Assembly (NCBI RefSeq): GCF_037126245.1
Contig: NZ_CP136925.1
Coordinates: 1,170,001-1,234,000, forward strand
Reading direction: 5' to 3'
Length of the DNA: 64,000 nt
Origin: Mangrovimonas cancribranchiae
GTDB taxonomy: Bacteria; Bacteroidota; Bacteroidia; Flavobacteriales; Flavobacteriaceae
Shown here one piece after another: positions 17,273 to 26,995 of the stretch (its first letter is position 1; the number at the start of each line of letters is the position of its first letter). The notes under the pieces are model-generated. The model searched no databases and was not told where the DNA came from. It saw only the letters and a list, made by a program, of their open reading frames with translations. The translations under genes were made by a program, and so were the position numbers.

Positions 17273-17902
17273 TTGAATATAATAGAGAAACTAGAGTGGC
17301 GCTATGCAACCAAATCTTTTGACGAGAACGCCATTTTAACAGAAAATAAAATAAATACATTAATACAAGCCTTTAATTTAACGGCAACCTCTTACGGGTT
17401 ACAACCCATAAAACTTATTGTTATTCAAGACAAAGAATTTCAGCATGAATTAATGCAACATGCTATGAATCAAAAACAAATTGTTCAAGCATCGCATCTT
17501 CTTGTGTTTTGTATACAAACAGCAATTGATAAACATTTTGTGAATGAATATTTTAATAGAGTTCATGCCATTAGACAAACGCCTAAAGATATTCTTCAGC
17601 CTTTTGAAGACTTTTTAATCAATGATTTTGAAAACAAATCGCAAAAAGACATTGATGCTTGGGCTACCAATCAAGCGTATCTAGCTATGGGTAATTTAAT
17701 GACTGTTTGCGCTATGGAAAGTGTAGATGCTTGCCCAATGGAAGGTTTCTTGCCAGATAAGTTTGATGAAGCCCTTCAATTAAAAGAAAAAGGATTAAAA
17801 TCGGTATTACTTATGCCTGTAGGATATAGAGCCCAAGACGATAAGTTTGCAGCTTTTAAAAAGGTGAGAAAAAACATAGAAGACGCCGTTATTAAGTGGT
17901 AA
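17273..17902 (+). CDS. Nitroreductase-family NAD(P)H oxidoreductase (NfsB-like)
   Basis: This 209-residue flavoprotein resembles NfsB-type enzymes, which use FMN and NAD(P)H to reduce nitro-compounds and quinones. The start is an uncommon TTG: the first residues (IIEKLEWRYATKSFD) match the conserved N-terminal FMN-binding region, and no ATG lies in frame before it. Further landmarks are TSYGLQPIKLIVI, NQAYLAMGNLM and the phosphate-binding region CPMEGFLPDKFDE. It lies 48 bases after the AraC gene but has a separate -7 box. Confidence 0.88.
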   Translation: MNIIEKLEWRYATKSFDENAILTENKINTLIQAFNLTATSYGLQPIKLIVIQDKEFQHELMQHAMNQKQIVQASHLLVFCIQTAIDKHFVNEYFNRVHAIRQTPKDILQPFEDFLINDFENKSQKDIDAWATNQAYLAMGNLMTVCAMESVDACPMEGFLPDKFDEALQLKEKGLKSVLLMPVGYRAQDDKFAAFKKVRKNIEDAVIKW

Positions 17903-17987
17903 TTTCTTAAAATTTTAAAATTTATCAAGCTACTTTTTTTAGCTCGTATTTAATTGTAGATTTGACATAACATCAAATAAAAATATT

Positions 17988-19181
17988 ATGCCTGGATTTG
18001 AGTTTTTTAGCGATTTAGAACGACAAGAAGTTCAAGATGTATTAGATAGCGGAATACTAATGCGTTATGGTTTTGATGCCATGCGAAATGGCCACTGGAA
18101 AGCCAAAGAATTAGAAACAGAACTTCAAAATAAACTAGGCGTAAAATATGCGCAATTAGTCTCTAGCGGAACAGCAGCAGTAAGCATGTCTCTGGCGGTT
18201 GCTGGTGTTGGAGCGGGAGACGAAGTAATTATGCCAACATTTACCTTTGTAGCCAGTTTTGAAGCTGTTATGATGCTAGGTGCTATACCTGTTTTAGTAG
18301 ATATTGATGATACCTTAACACTCGATCCAATAGCAGTTGAAAAGGCAATAACTCCTAAAACCAAAGCTATTATGCCTGTACACATGTGTGGAAGTATGGC
18401 TAATTTAAAAGCTTTACAAAGTATTTGCAATACACATAATTTGCTTTTGGTAGAAGATGCTTGTCAAGCCATTGGTGCAACATATAAAGGAAAAGCACTT
18501 GGAACAATTGGCGATGTTGGGTGTTTTTCGTTCGATTTTGTAAAAACCATTACCTGTGGCGAAGGTGGCGCAGTAGTAACCAACAATAAAGACTATGCTA
18601 TAAATGCCGACCATTATTCCGATCATGGTCACGATCATATTGGTAATGATAGAGGGGCAGAATCGCATCCATTTTTAGGTTATAATTTTAGAATTTCAGA
18701 ATTAAATGCTGCAGTTGGTTTAGCACAAGTAAAACGCTTGCCAGAGTTTATCAATATTCAAAAAAAGCACTATACCATACTTCGCGAGGCTTTATCAAAA
18801 TTACCAGAAGTAAGTTTTAGAACTGTTCCTGAGGAAGGTGAAGAAAGCTATGCCTTTTTAAGTTTCTTTTTACCTGATTTAGAAACAGCTCGAAAAGCTT
18901 CAGCAGGATTAAAAGAAGCAGGAGTAGATGGGTGTTTTCATTATTACGATAACAATTGGCATTATGTACGTAAATGGGAGCATCTTAAAGATTTAAAATC
19001 TTTGTATCCTATTTCAACTGAAGTAAAAGAAGGGTTAAAGTATCTTCAAACTAAAACCTTTGAACAGTCTGATAATTATATAGGTAGAAACATCTCTTGC
19101 CTAATTAAACTATCTTGGACAGAAGAAGAGGTGAAAATAAGAGCTCAAAAAATGGTAACAGTTATTTCTTCTGTTTTATAA
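17988..19181 (+). CDS. DegT/DnrJ/EryC1/StrS-family aminotransferase
   Basis: This 397-residue PLP enzyme belongs to the family that aminates keto-sugars or related ketones with glutamate or glutamine. PLP-binding residues are seen: the phosphate loop SSGTAAV (59-65), Asp157 in VEDACQA, and the Schiff-base Lys186 in SFDFVKTITCGEGGA. The tail FRISELNAAVGLAQ is the family dimer/substrate segment. No sugar-nucleotide genes are adjacent, so the usual cell-surface sugar context is missing. A TAGATTTG -7 box at 17957-17964 suggests independent transcription. A weak AT-rich hairpin (19306-19330) is the only terminator-like element in the 210-base gap downstream. Confidence 0.88.
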   Translation: MPGFEFFSDLERQEVQDVLDSGILMRYGFDAMRNGHWKAKELETELQNKLGVKYAQLVSSGTAAVSMSLAVAGVGAGDEVIMPTFTFVASFEAVMMLGAIPVLVDIDDTLTLDPIAVEKAITPKTKAIMPVHMCGSMANLKALQSICNTHNLLLVEDACQAIGATYKGKALGTIGDVGCFSFDFVKTITCGEGGAVVTNNKDYAINADHYSDHGHDHIGNDRGAESHPFLGYNFRISELNAAVGLAQVKRLPEFINIQKKHYTILREALSKLPEVSFRTVPEEGEESYAFLSFFLPDLETARKASAGLKEAGVDGCFHYYDNNWHYVRKWEHLKDLKSLYPISTEVKEGLKYLQTKTFEQSDNYIGRNISCLIKLSWTEEEVKIRAQKMVTVISSVL

Positions 19182-19391
19182 GAATTTTTGATAATTTTAA
19201 TATCCTAAATAAGCTGATAATAAATGTTTTAAGACTGATTATTTATGTCTTTCATCTATATTTTAATAACAAATTCTAGTTCTAAGGAATTATAGTATTT
19301 AACTTAAAAACTATCTGATAAACAGTTTTTTACTAAATAGTATTAAAAAAAACATTAAATTTATAGGTATCTATCATTAAATCAATAGATT

Positions 19392-20342
19392 ATGAGAATG
19401 TTTGTTTTGTTTGTCAGTTTTGTTTTTATTTTAAGCTGTAAATTCGAAAAAAAAGATGTAAGTAATCAAAAAGTAACTAACATAAAGGAAGTTACTGATC
19501 TGAAAAATAGCGATAAAGCTATAAGTATAGTAACTAGAAGTATGGAATTTATAATGGCAGATACCATTCCTTCGGGTTGGAACACCTTTAAATATGATAA
19601 CAGAGCAAACGAAACCCATTTTTTTAGATTGTCAAAAATGCCAGAAGGCATAACTGCAGAAAATTTTAAAAATGAAGCCGATCCTGTTTTTGAAGAAGGT
19701 ATGGATCTTATTAACGCTGGTAAAGCAGAAGAAGGCTTTGCTGCTTTTGGCAAACTACCAGAGTGGTTTAGTAAATGTATTCCTACTGGAGGTTCAGGAT
19801 TAATTGCTCCTAAAAGCAAGACATATACAGCGCTTTCGTTGGAACCAGGTTTATATAGTATGGAGTGTTATGTAAAAATGCCTAATGGAAAATTTCATTC
19901 TACTATGGGAATGGTCAAGCAGGTTTTTGTAAGCGAAACGAATAGTGGAAACGTGGCTCCAAAAGCAACAGATACAATAGTTATTAAAGAAGATGGCTTT
20001 CACTTTAACCCTGATATTCGTACAGGAAAACATGTTTTTCAGGTAAATGTTCAAAGTCAAAAACTACATGAAAACTTTGCTTCAACCGATGTGCATCTAG
20101 TAAAGCTAGAAGGTTATGCTAACAAAGATGAATTAGAATCTTGGATGGTTTGGTACGATCCAAAAGGGTTTATAACTCCTGTACCAAAAGGCATTACGTT
20201 TTTAGGAGGTTTTAATGATGCCTTCCAAGGCAGCACAGGCTATTTTTATGCCGATTTAAAACCAGGCAAGTATGCTTTTATTTCAGAAGTGCCTAATGCT
20301 AAGGCAAAAGGACTGTTTAAGGAATTTGAAGTGTTAGATTAA
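19392..20342 (+). CDS. Lipoprotein with cupredoxin-like repeats, function unknown
   Basis: This 316-residue lipoprotein has a lipobox ending at Cys16 (FILSC). It appears to contain two beta-sandwich modules that each begin with a strand pattern seen in cupredoxin-like folds: TIPSGWNTFKYDNRANETHFF (about residue 57) and the later GKHVFQVNVQSQKLHENFASTDVHLVKL (residues 213-240). A complete copper site (His-Cys-His-Met) is not evident, although His and Met are frequent (MPNGKFHSTMGMV). The stop codon overlaps that of the convergent ribB gene in the tetranucleotide TTAA. The fold assignment is tentative. Confidence 0.6.
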   Translation: MRMFVLFVSFVFILSCKFEKKDVSNQKVTNIKEVTDLKNSDKAISIVTRSMEFIMADTIPSGWNTFKYDNRANETHFFRLSKMPEGITAENFKNEADPVFEEGMDLINAGKAEEGFAAFGKLPEWFSKCIPTGGSGLIAPKSKTYTALSLEPGLYSMECYVKMPNGKFHSTMGMVKQVFVSETNSGNVAPKATDTIVIKEDGFHFNPDIRTGKHVFQVNVQSQKLHENFASTDVHLVKLEGYANKDELESWMVWYDPKGFITPVPKGITFLGGFNDAFQGSTGYFYADLKPGKYAFISEVPNAKAKGLFKEFEVLD

Positions 20343-21493
20343 TAAGTCACGTAATCTATAATTTCCAACCCATAACCAATCATACCAACACGTTTAGTCT
20401 GTTCGCTATTAGAGATTAAACGTAGTTTGTGTATGTTTAGGTCGTGTAATATTTGAGCGCCAATACCAAAATCTTTATTATCCATTTTAATGCTAGGAGC
20501 CTTAACAACATCTTTAGCATTCTGGGTTGTTTTTAAAGTGTGAAGCCTGTTAAGTAAGTTGGTTGATTGGTTTTGTTGGTTTATAAAAATGATAGCACCT
20601 TTTCCAGCCGAATTAACGACTTTAAACATATCGTCTAACTTTTTATCGGCATTATTGGTAAGGGTTCCTAAAATGTCGTTATTAACTAATGTAGAGTTTA
20701 CACGAGTTAATACAGGTTCGTTTTCAGCCCAATTACCTTTAGTTAAGGCAATATGTACTTGATTGTTGGTGGTTTGTTGATAGGCTCTTAGTCTATAAGT
20801 GCCAAAACGTGTTACAATATCAAAGTCCTCTTTCTTTTCAATTAGGGAGTCATGTTGCATGCGGTAGGCCACTAAATCTTCGATAGACACAATTTTAAGG
20901 TCAAAACGTTTTGCCACTTCCATAAGTTGCGGTAAACGTGCCATAGTACCATCCTCATTCATTATTTCTACTATAACTCCAGCTGGTTTTAATCCTGCTA
21001 GTCTAGCAAAATCTATGGCTGCTTCGGTATGCCCTGTTCTACGTAACACACCACCTTGTTTTGCTATAAGAGGAAAAATATGTCCTGGTCTAGCCAATTC
21101 AAATGGTTTTGTGTCAGGGTTTATTAATGCTTCTACTGTTTTAGCTCTATCACTTGCCGAAATACCTGTTGTTACTCCTTTACCGCGTAAATCTACCGAG
21201 ACCGTAAAGGCCGTTTCCATAGGGTCGGTATTGTTGTTTACCATCATATGAAGATCTAATTCTTTACAACGGTTTTCGGTTAAAGGCGCACAAATTAATC
21301 CACGACCATGTGTGGCCATGAAGTTTATCATCTCTGGTGTTACTTTTTCGGCAGCAGCTAAGAAATCACCTTCGTTTTCACGATCTTCATCATCAACTAC
21401 AATAATAACTTTTCCTTGCCTAATATCGTTAATGGCTTCTTCTATTGTATTTAATGTAATAGTCGTTTTATTTTGAGCAGTTTCTGTTGCCAT
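20339..21493 (-). CDS. ribB: 3,4-dihydroxy-2-butanone 4-phosphate synthase with inactive GTP cyclohydrolase II-like domain
   Basis: This 384-residue protein has an intact RibB domain (about 1-210) that makes the four-carbon riboflavin precursor from ribulose 5-phosphate. The Mg and acid-site motif is [11 protein letters not shown], and [11 protein letters not shown] and [15 protein letters not shown] are conserved. The C-terminal domain (about 215-384) is homologous in position to RibA, but the three zinc cysteines are absent: the region reads [22 protein letters not shown] cyclohydrolase II activity is therefore unlikely, and a separate ribA should exist elsewhere. Such RibBX-type hybrids are known in Proteobacteria. 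A -7 box (TATCTTTG, minus strand, 21522-21529) may give it its own promoter inside the gap after lptF/G. Confidence 0.88.
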   Translation of the reverse strand: MATETAQNKTTITLNTIEEAINDIRQGKVIIVVDDEDRENEGDFLAAAEKVTPEMINFMATHGRGLICAPLTENRCKELDLHMMVNNNTDPMETAFTVSVDLRGKGVTTGISASDRAKTVEALINPDTKPFELARPGHIFPLIAKQGGVLRRTGHTEAAIDFARLAGLKPAGVIVEIMNEDGTMARLPQLMEVAKRFDLKIVSIEDLVAYRMQHDSLIEKKEDFDIVTRFGTYRLRAYQQTTNNQVHIALTKGNWAENEPVLTRVNSTLVNNDILGTLTNNADKKLDDMFKVVNSAGKGAIIFINQQNQSTNLLNRLHTLKTTQNAKDVVKAPSIKMDNKDFGIGAQILHDLNIHKLRLISNSEQTKRVGMIGYGLEIIDYVTY

Positions 21494-21532
21494 GAGTGGA
21501 TTAACTTATTTTTTTACGATGCAAAGATAGTG

Positions 21533-23401
21533 TTATTTTAAACTATCAGAGATGTCATTGTTTAATTTGTTTTTCCTTAAAAGATAAGTAAACGGATATA
21601 ATACGAGTCCTAAAATAATTAAGATAAGATTTTTAGATAATCCAGTTTCACTTGGGACTAATCTATCCAGTTTTATGAGTTTAATATAGGATATTACGTA
21701 GTATATTAAATAGATGAATAGAGATATAACACCTAATTGAATGCATATTAAAGCAATTTCTGGTAGCTTATTGTTTTTAAGAATAAAGTATAACGGAACA
21801 AAAACAGCTCCACAAATCCAGAATATTAAACTAAATTTAGCGTATACATTATAATCGTCTTGAAGCTTAAAAACAAGTTGTTTATTTTTTAAGCTTAACT
21901 TAGGTGTTTTAGGTTCTTTTTCCTCAATAATTTCAGCGACAACATCGGGCATTTCTTTGCGTTCTTCATCGTCTTTACTTTTAATTTTGAAGAGTTTTTT
22001 TAATGGTTCTAATAAGTGATCAAATTCGAACAAGCCTCGGTCTTCTGTGGCACGTTTTGTTAAATAAATACTTAACGGAAACATGATTAATGTAGATATC
22101 CAAGGCGATAACGCTGGGTTAATGCTACCTGTTTCTGAACTTTCTTTAGCGAAAATTCCAATAAAATGATACGTTAAAAACAATAAAATGGCAATTACCA
22201 TGGGTAATCCTAAACCACCTTTTCTAATTAAAGCGCCTAAAGGTGCGCCAACAAAAAATAAGATAATACAAGCAAAACCTAAAGCGAGTTTTTCGTGTAA
22301 AGCAATAATGTGTTTATTTAACCAAATTTGACTGTTTTTAAAATTTTTCTCTTTGGATTGAACAATTTGTTTGGTGCTTTTAAAAGTGTTTAACGACAGG
22401 TTTACCAATTGTGCTTTTTGTCTTGTATTAAAAAGCGATAGTAAGTTATCTTTATAGAGTGTGTCCTTCTTTTTTACGTTAACACCGGCGTTTATAATAG
22501 GGAAATTAGTTCTTGTGTAAAGGTTTTTAGCATGCGTTTTAAAGGCGTTTTCTTGAGCTACTTTTAATGAATCTATGGAGTAGTTTAAGTCTTTTATGCT
22601 TTGCATATCATACTTATCGGACACATTTTTTTGATCTAAATCTACATTGTTTAAGTTTGATAAGTCGACATTTATAGTATACTTTTTAAAGTAACTTTTT
22701 GTCATAGGACGTTTTTGACGGTCTTTATAATCTTTAGGTGGTGTGTCGTCGTAAAAATACCCGTCAAATAAAATAAGTTTTAATACATCAGATTCTTCGT
22801 TACCGCTAAGTTCTCCGTTTTTCGCAATTATGGTGGTATAGTTTCCTGTTTTATTTGCTGTTTTTTTGTGAATAATAACTTCTTCTAAAAACTGACCACG
22901 ATCACCAGATTTTTTAGCAACTTTAATATTGTACTGGTCGCCAACTTCGTTAAATTGCCCTTCGGCTATAACCATAGCTGGTTTAAGCTTTGCAATATTT
23001 TTTCTTAAGTTGTATGAATTATATTTTGCCCAAGGAATAACATTATTACTAAAAAAGAATGTTGTTATGGCTAAAAGTACAATAAAAACACCCAAACTTC
23101 TCATGGAGCGCTGTAACGAAATCCCTGTAGATTTCATGGCAGCAAACTCATAGTTTTCTGCAAAATTACCAAAAACCATAATAGAAGTAAGTAAGATGGT
23201 TAGTGGTAAAACCAATGGCATAAGTTCTGGTATTACGTAAATTAAAAATTTAGCAATAACCATAACATCTAGATCTTTTCCTGCAAGTTCCTTAATGTAT
23301 AGCCAAACAGCTTGTAAAACAAATATCATCAGTAATATGACAAGTACACTGATGAAAGTTTTAAGATAGGAGGTTAGTATGTAACGGTCTAGTATTTTCA
23401 A
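21533..23401 (-). CDS. LptF/LptG-family permease (YjgP/YjgQ)
   Basis: This 622-residue inner-membrane protein begins with the family N-terminus ILDRYILTSYLKTF. It has three transmembrane helices, a periplasmic beta-jellyroll (about residues 130-360), three further helices ending near 450, and an extra C-terminal region with a charged linker (KSKDDEERKE) and about three more helices. LptF and LptG form the membrane part of the LptB2FG ABC extractor that moves lipopolysaccharide to the outer membrane. Enterobacterial members have about 360 residues, so the long form with the tail is a Bacteroidota feature. It lies 7 bases after lolA. Confidence 0.88.
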   Translation of the reverse strand: MKILDRYILTSYLKTFISVLVILLMIFVLQAVWLYIKELAGKDLDVMVIAKFLIYVIPELMPLVLPLTILLTSIMVFGNFAENYEFAAMKSTGISLQRSMRSLGVFIVLLAITTFFFSNNVIPWAKYNSYNLRKNIAKLKPAMVIAEGQFNEVGDQYNIKVAKKSGDRGQFLEEVIIHKKTANKTGNYTTIIAKNGELSGNEESDVLKLILFDGYFYDDTPPKDYKDRQKRPMTKSYFKKYTINVDLSNLNNVDLDQKNVSDKYDMQSIKDLNYSIDSLKVAQENAFKTHAKNLYTRTNFPIINAGVNVKKKDTLYKDNLLSLFNTRQKAQLVNLSLNTFKSTKQIVQSKEKNFKNSQIWLNKHIIALHEKLALGFACIILFFVGAPLGALIRKGGLGLPMVIAILLFLTYHFIGIFAKESSETGSINPALSPWISTLIMFPLSIYLTKRATEDRGLFEFDHLLEPLKKLFKIKSKDDEERKEMPDVVAEIIEEKEPKTPKLSLKNKQLVFKLQDDYNVYAKFSLIFWICGAVFVPLYFILKNNKLPEIALICIQLGVISLFIYLIYYVISYIKLIKLDRLVPSETGLSKNLILIILGLVLYPFTYLLRKNKLNNDISDSLK

Positions 23402-23408
23402 TTAAAAC

Positions 23409-24047
23409 CTAATCTAGTTTATTAATGTAGTAATCTTTGTACTTATTTTCATCAAAGGTAAATAAGGACTTTGAAATAGGTTGATTTGTTTTAAAAGAAT
23501 TAACAGTTAACGTAGTTTTTGTTCCGTTATTTCCAACCTCGATAAGGTTGTAAATGTGTTTTGTTTGTGCATCGATACCTAATAAAACATATTTTATTTC
23601 GGCGTTAGAGTCGATTGGTGTTAACTTAACATACTGAATTTTACGTCCTTTAACATTTTGCGTAATATCCATGTTGTAGGTGTAGCCATCTTCGTAAAAT
23701 GTTAGCATTTTACTTGGTGTAATACTATTTTCATCATCAGCATTTTCTGTTGAAATAGTGACTTCATCATCATCTGGGCTAATACTGTAAAGTGTTTTAC
23801 CATCATAAACTCTTGTCGACCCTAAAATATTTAAGCGGTATTTATTGCCTTCAAGAACAACATCGCCTCTTGTTTCTTGCTTAATGTTTTCAGAAAGGTT
23901 TTCTAAGGTGTATTTAAAGTCTATAGATATATTTTTGTAGGCTTTAGCTTTATTAGACACATCGTTTAGGAGTGTTTCTGCTTTTTTATCTTGTGAAAAG
24001 CTAAACGCTGATATTAATAGTGTTACAATTAAAAATACATTCTTCAT
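23409..24047 (-). CDS. lolA: LolA-like outer-membrane lipoprotein carrier
   Basis: I placed the start at 24047, where MKNVFLIVTLLISAFSFS gives a proper signal peptide; the longer frame from 24080 only adds residues overlapping ftsK. The mature protein of about 193 residues shows the LolA pattern: early helix (LNDVSNKAKAYKNISIDFKY), then strands with GDVVLEGNKYRLNI, YDGKTLYSISPDDDEVTI, and ending with FTFDENKYKDYYINKLD. It would ferry lipoproteins across the periplasm to the outer membrane, consistent with the many lipoproteins here. It lies between ftsK and an lptF/G-type gene, a common arrangement in Flavobacteria. Confidence 0.88.
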   Translation of the reverse strand: MKNVFLIVTLLISAFSFSQDKKAETLLNDVSNKAKAYKNISIDFKYTLENLSENIKQETRGDVVLEGNKYRLNILGSTRVYDGKTLYSISPDDDEVTISTENADDENSITPSKMLTFYEDGYTYNMDITQNVKGRKIQYVKLTPIDSNAEIKYVLLGIDAQTKHIYNLIEVGNNGTKTTLTVNSFKTNQPISKSLFTFDENKYKDYYINKLD

Positions 24048-24066
24048 TATACTGTGTTTCAAAAAA

Positions 24067-26460
24067 TTATTGTTTTTCATCTTCTAATAACTGATTAAGA
24101 GCTGCAAGATCTGGTACTAATACTTGTCTCGCTTTACTGCCTTCAAATCCACCTACAATTCCAGCTGCCTCTAATTGATCTATAATTCTACCAGCTCTAT
24201 TATAGCCTAATTTTAATTTACGTTGGAGTAGGGAAGCCGATCCTTGTTGGGCGTTTACTATTATTTCGGCAGCATCTCTAAACAATTTATCTCTATCATC
24301 TATATCTACATCAAGACTTGTGCCACTTTCTTCCCCAACATATTCTGGTAATAGATAAGCATCTGGATAGGCTTTTTGCGATCCAATAAAATCGGTTATT
24401 TTTTCAACTTCTGGTGTATCTACAAACGCACACTGAAGTCGTATCATGTCGTTGCCTTGTGTGTATAGCATATCACCACGACCAATTAATTGATCGGCTC
24501 CGGCACCATCTAAAATGGTACGAGAATCTATTTTAGAGGTTACCCTAAACGCAATACGTGCTGGGAAATTGGCTTTTATAATACCAGTAATAACATTAAC
24601 CGATGGACGTTGCGTAGCAATAATTAAATGAATACCAATAGCACGTGCTAACTGAGCTAAACGAGCAATTGGTGTTTCTACTTCTTTACCAGCTGTCATA
24701 ATTAAATCGGCAAACTCATCTACGACTAAAACAATGTAGGGTAGAAAACGATGCCCATCGTTGGGATTTAATTTTCTGGCTTTAAATTTAGCATTGTACT
24801 CGGCAATGTTACGACACATAGCATTTTTAAGCAGTTCGTAACGATCGTCCATTTCTATACAAAGCGAATTTAAGGTGTTTATAACCTTGGTGTTATCGGT
24901 GATTATGGCTTCTTCGCTATCGGGCAATTTAGCTAAATAATGACGCTCAATTTTGTTGTATAGTGTTAATTCTACTTTTTTAGGATCTACAAGTACAAAC
25001 TTAACTTCAGCGGGATGTTTTTTATACAATAATGATGTTAATACCGCATTTAAACCAACCGATTTACCTTGCCCTGTAGCACCTGCCATAAGCATATGTG
25101 GCATTTTGGCTAAATCGACAACAAAGGTTTCGTTACTAATGGTTTTACCTAAAGCAATTGGTAGGTGCATTTCTGCTTTTTGAAACTTTTGTGAAGCAAT
25201 TACAGAACGCATGGAAACAATAGTCGAATTTTTATTAGGGACTTCAATACCTATGGTACCACGTCCTGGAATAGGAGCAATAATACGAATACCTAATGCC
25301 GAAAGCGATAGTGCTATATCGTCTTCAAGGTTTTTAATTTTAGAAATCCTAACGCCAGCTTCTGGAACAATCTCGTAAAGTGTTACAGTTGGTCCAATGG
25401 TGGCTTTAATACTAGAAATACCAATTTTGTAATTGTTAAGGGTTTCAACAATTCTGTTTTTGTTTTCTTCTAGCTCTTCTTGATTTATGGTAATGCCTTC
25501 ACTATCGTATTTTTTGAGTAAATCTAGTGGTGGAAATTGAAATTTACTTAGCTCTAATTTAGGGTCGAATTCTCCAAAATCTTCTACTAGTTTATTCGAT
25601 AAGTTATCGCTTTCAGCTTCTTCTTCGGGAGCTTGTTCTACTTCAATAGCTATATCATCTTCTTTTTCTTCTTCAACTGGTGTAGAAATTTCTAAATCAC
25701 TCTTTGTGGTTTCTTTTGCTTTCTCTTCTTTAGAATTGGAAGTATCTGTTTTTGAATCAAGGTCGAAAGTTGATTTTATGTCTTCGGCTTCAGCTGTAAG
25801 ATCGTTATCAATAATAGGTTTTGTATCGGTATCTTTTGTGGTATTTTCAAAATCACTTTTCAGATCTTTTTTAGCAGATGTTAATAACGCTTTAAAATTG
25901 TCTGCAGTTAGATTAAATCTAATAGCTAGATAAGTGATAAGCCCAAAAATAAGGAGTAAAATAGTGCCTATTCTTCCTAAGTAGTCTTGTAAAAATGAAT
26001 TTATTTCAAACCCAATAGTGCCACCTAAAACATCAACTTTACTAGTAAAGAACCCTAAAGTAACAGACAGCCATATAGCAACTAATGTTCCCCAAATCCA
26101 ATGTTTTCTTAACTTGGCTTTATTGGCATTAGAAAACACAAAAAAACCGGAAAGAATAAATAGTCCAGAGAATATAAATGCAGCAACACCAAAGCCTTTT
26201 TTTATAAAAAAGTCGCTTAGCCAAGCTCCTGATTTACTTAACCAATTTTTGGCCTCAACATCACGCGATGAAAACTCGGTTAACACACTCTCATCGGCAT
26301 GTCCAGTAAAGAAATACGAAATAAATGATATAAAAAGAAGTAATCCGAAAATAACTAAAAAACTACCCAATACGAGTTTTTGTTGATTGGATAGTGTTAA
26401 ACTTGGACGTTTAAATTGTCGTTTTTTTGAAGTTTTTGTTTTCTTTTTAGTTTTCGCCAT
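24067..26460 (-). CDS. ftsK: DNA translocase FtsK/SpoIIIE
   Basis: This 797-residue protein has a basic start, four N-terminal transmembrane helices (to about residue 180), and an acidic low-complexity linker (about 190-300). The RecA-like motor follows, with Walker A GATGQGKS (about 457-464) and Walker B region YIVLVVDEFADL. A gamma winged-helix domain ends the protein (SASLLQRKLKLGYNRAGRI). It pumps chromosome ends through the division septum and activates dimer resolution at dif. The linker is short compared with the E. coli protein (1329 residues). The group ftsK-lolA-lptF/G-ribB is in one direction with small gaps. Confidence 0.95.
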   Translation of the reverse strand: MAKTKKKTKTSKKRQFKRPSLTLSNQQKLVLGSFLVIFGLLLFISFISYFFTGHADESVLTEFSSRDVEAKNWLSKSGAWLSDFFIKKGFGVAAFIFSGLFILSGFFVFSNANKAKLRKHWIWGTLVAIWLSVTLGFFTSKVDVLGGTIGFEINSFLQDYLGRIGTILLLIFGLITYLAIRFNLTADNFKALLTSAKKDLKSDFENTTKDTDTKPIIDNDLTAEAEDIKSTFDLDSKTDTSNSKEEKAKETTKSDLEISTPVEEEKEDDIAIEVEQAPEEEAESDNLSNKLVEDFGEFDPKLELSKFQFPPLDLLKKYDSEGITINQEELEENKNRIVETLNNYKIGISSIKATIGPTVTLYEIVPEAGVRISKIKNLEDDIALSLSALGIRIIAPIPGRGTIGIEVPNKNSTIVSMRSVIASQKFQKAEMHLPIALGKTISNETFVVDLAKMPHMLMAGATGQGKSVGLNAVLTSLLYKKHPAEVKFVLVDPKKVELTLYNKIERHYLAKLPDSEEAIITDNTKVINTLNSLCIEMDDRYELLKNAMCRNIAEYNAKFKARKLNPNDGHRFLPYIVLVVDEFADLIMTAGKEVETPIARLAQLARAIGIHLIIATQRPSVNVITGIIKANFPARIAFRVTSKIDSRTILDGAGADQLIGRGDMLYTQGNDMIRLQCAFVDTPEVEKITDFIGSQKAYPDAYLLPEYVGEESGTSLDVDIDDRDKLFRDAAEIIVNAQQGSASLLQRKLKLGYNRAGRIIDQLEAAGIVGGFEGSKARQVLVPDLAALNQLLEDEKQ

Positions 26461-26523
26461 TCATGCGGTATTTGGTTAGCAAAAATACAAATTACAAACG
26501 TTTATCCTATTATATAATTGTAT

Positions 26524-26892
26524 TTAGAATATCTTAGGTAAGTAGATAATTAATCCAACAATTATAGCGGTTAAAGCTGCTATAAACACTGCGCCAGCTG
26601 CAATGTCTTTTATAAATCCAATTTTTTTATGATGTTCTGGATGGATAAAATCGGCCATTTTTTCTATGGCTGTATTTAGTCCTTCAGCAGTTATAATTAA
26701 GCCAATAGCAAACATTTGCATCATCCATTCTGAATTAGAAATATTAAAATAAAAACCTAAGGTAGTTACAATTATAGCAATAACAAATTGTATTTGTATA
26801 CTAGATTCTGTTTTTAAAAGTATTATGGCACCTTTACTAGCATAGCCAATACTTTTTAGCCTGTTTTTTATGAAGGATTCTTTGTTATTCAA
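26524..26892 (-). CDS. dgkA: Diacylglycerol/undecaprenol kinase (DgkA family)
   Basis: This 122-residue inner-membrane enzyme has three transmembrane helices. The family signature is complete: EGLNTAIEKMADFI (about residues 68-81) with the Glu and Asn of the Mg-ATP site, and IKDIAAGAVFIAAL (about 93-106). Gram-negative members phosphorylate diacylglycerol and those of Gram-positives undecaprenol; the sequence does not decide which applies. It stands alone on the minus strand between ftsK and the peroxiredoxin operon terminator. Confidence 0.9.
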   Translation of the reverse strand: MNNKESFIKNRLKSIGYASKGAIILLKTESSIQIQFVIAIIVTTLGFYFNISNSEWMMQMFAIGLIITAEGLNTAIEKMADFIHPEHHKKIGFIKDIAAGAVFIAALTAIIVGLIIYLPKIF

Positions 26893-26931
26893 GAGGAATG
26901 TATTTTGTTTTATGGTAAATTTAGCATAAAA

Positions 26932-26965
26932 AAAAGCCTTTTGCTAAAATTAACAAAAGGCTTTT
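26932..26965 (-). terminator. Hairpin terminator of the peroxiredoxin operon
   Basis: A 12-bp perfect stem (AAAAGCCTTTTG / CAAAAGGCTTTT) with a 10-base loop follows the last gene of the operon (stop at 26996) on the minus strand, with an A-run on the plus strand that reads as the T-run. Confidence 0.8.
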
Positions 26966-26995
26966 AGGTTGCTATTAATCAACTTAAGGAGTTGC

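Noticed and set aside
21494-21532. FMN riboswitch upstream of ribB
   Set aside because: Only 39 bases separate ribB from lptF/G, too short for the RFN element, and no conserved segment is present.
26018-26386. 122-codon plus-strand frame opposite the ftsK membrane region
   Set aside because: It is antisense to transmembrane helices; no signal, start context or family is visible.
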